64,000 nt of DNA from Aved-18 sp964606665 (GTDB lineage Bacteria > Cyanobacteriota > Vampirovibrionia > Obscuribacterales > Obscuribacteraceae). Under the pieces are notes generated by a model. That model was not told the origin of the DNA, did not search any database, and saw only the letters and a program-made list of their open reading frames with translations. The stretch is taken from NCBI GenBank assembly GCA_964606665.1, contig CAZSHS010000015.1:14067-78066 (forward strand), written 5' to 3'. Below, piece after piece: positions 63,758-64,000 of this stretch. The position numbers were made by a program, and so were the translations under genes. How positions within the stretch are numbered: the stretch's first letter is position 1; each line of letters opens with the position of its first letter.

Positions 63758-64000
63758 TTAGCCCTCAGGTGAGGCAGGACCACCAGGACCAGCAGGTCCA
63801 CCAGGACCAGCAGGACCACCAGGACCGCCGGGACCACCAGGTCCACCAGGACCGAGAGGACCACTTGGACCAAGAGGACCACTTGGTCCACCAGGACCGC
63901 TTGGACCACCAGGACCGCTTGGACCACCAGGACCAGCAGGACCAGCAGGACCACCAGGACCACCAGGACCACCAGGACCAGCAGGACCACCAGGACCAGC
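63758..64000 (-). CDS. collagen-like protein, C-terminal end (partial)
   Basis: The frame enters from the right edge and reads only Gly-X-Y triplets, mostly Gly-Pro-Gly, Gly-Pro-Ala, Gly-Pro-Ser and Gly-Pro-Leu. It ends with GPASPEG and TAA at 63760-63758. The opposite strand also reads Gly-X-Y, but its frame is closed by TAG just upstream and has no start, so the minus strand is coding. The intrinsic terminator lies about 50 bases downstream. Such proteins usually form a triple helix on the cell surface. The N-terminal region is outside the window. Confidence 0.85.
   Translation of the reverse strand, partial: AGPGGPAGPGGPGGPGGPAGPAGPGGPSGPGGPSGPGGPSGPLGPSGPLGPGGPGGPGGPGGPAGPGGPAGPGGPASPEG

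Noticed and set aside
63637..63990. 117-residue Val/Leu-rich minus-strand frame
   Set aside because: It is an alternative frame of the collagen-like repeats; the Gly-X-Y frame on the same strand is the coding one.
63760..64000. Plus-strand collagen-like gene
   Set aside because: The plus frame is closed by TAG immediately before the repeats and has no start codon or ribosome binding site.
1..64000. tRNA, rRNA, CRISPR arrays, insertion sequences, prophage
   Set aside because: No cloverleaf pattern, spacer-repeat array, transposase or phage gene was seen on reading; weak tRNA signals cannot be excluded without a covariance search.

Overview
The window looks like chromosomal DNA from a free-living bacterium of the non-photosynthetic sister lineage of Cyanobacteria (Vampirovibrionia/Melainabacteria, Obscuribacter-like). 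This is an inference from gene content. The clues are PknB-type kinases with long C-terminal extensions, many secreted TPR proteins, an IctB-like Wzy ligase next to a DUF4330-like protein, an archaeal-type AspRS, frequent TTG/GTG starts, HTTM-domain proteins and a collagen-like protein. No rRNA, tRNA, CRISPR array, insertion sequence or prophage was recognised. A run of 10 N at 5852-5861 marks an assembly gap inside a kinase gene.

Layout. 1-2.5 kb: rpsT, a charged hypothetical, and a caspase-like/TonB fusion that lacks its catalytic residues. 2.9-6.6 kb: rsmI, a PilZ protein, uppP and a membrane Ser/Thr kinase broken by the gap. 6.7-17.9 kb: mostly metabolism, with mqnA, a pyrimidine nucleoside phosphorylase, lipM, lysC, hutU, a B12-dependent acyl-CoA mutase large subunit with the residues of isobutyryl-CoA mutase, and a quinone oxidoreductase, plus small TPR and coiled-coil proteins. 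18-24 kb: a second Ser/Thr kinase, an MnmC-like methyltransferase, a TSUP transporter, a secreted protein made of four 30-residue repeats, and an HldE-type sugar kinase with a TPR-like extension. 24-29 kb: a small protein, a DUF4330-like protein, an IctB-like protein and a TadG-like secreted protein. 29.5-33.4 kb: a 33-residue membrane protein, then the pyruvate phosphate dikinase regulator and ppdK as an operon. 33.4-39.5 kb: TPR proteins, an SDR, an alpha/beta hydrolase and small secreted proteins.

39.6-45 kb holds a moxR / DUF58 / transglutaminase operon, the usual set for a MoxR-linked envelope system; the transglutaminase has lost its catalytic His. 45.7-54.6 kb: 3-hydroxyacyl-CoA dehydrogenase, secreted TPR and TonB-C-like proteins, a signal peptidase I/TPR fusion with Arg replacing the catalytic Lys, bpt, an ADP/ATP-carrier-like transporter, a CDF transporter and an archaeal-type AspRS. 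54.9-58.5 kb: a 25-codon ORF coupled to a receiver-like protein with Cys at the phosphoacceptor site, followed by secreted proteins.

58.6-63.6 kb is the most unusual part: two divergent operons, each pairing an HTTM (vitamin-K-carboxylase-like) membrane protein with one or two small single-pass proteins of a shared, unrecognised family. One HTTM protein is fused to a DCC thiol-oxidoreductase domain. A bidirectional terminator and the C-terminal end of a collagen-like gene close the window.

A recurring theme is the apparent loss of catalytic residues in otherwise well-preserved domains (caspase, transglutaminase, signal peptidase, receiver). All positions were counted by hand and no database search was run.
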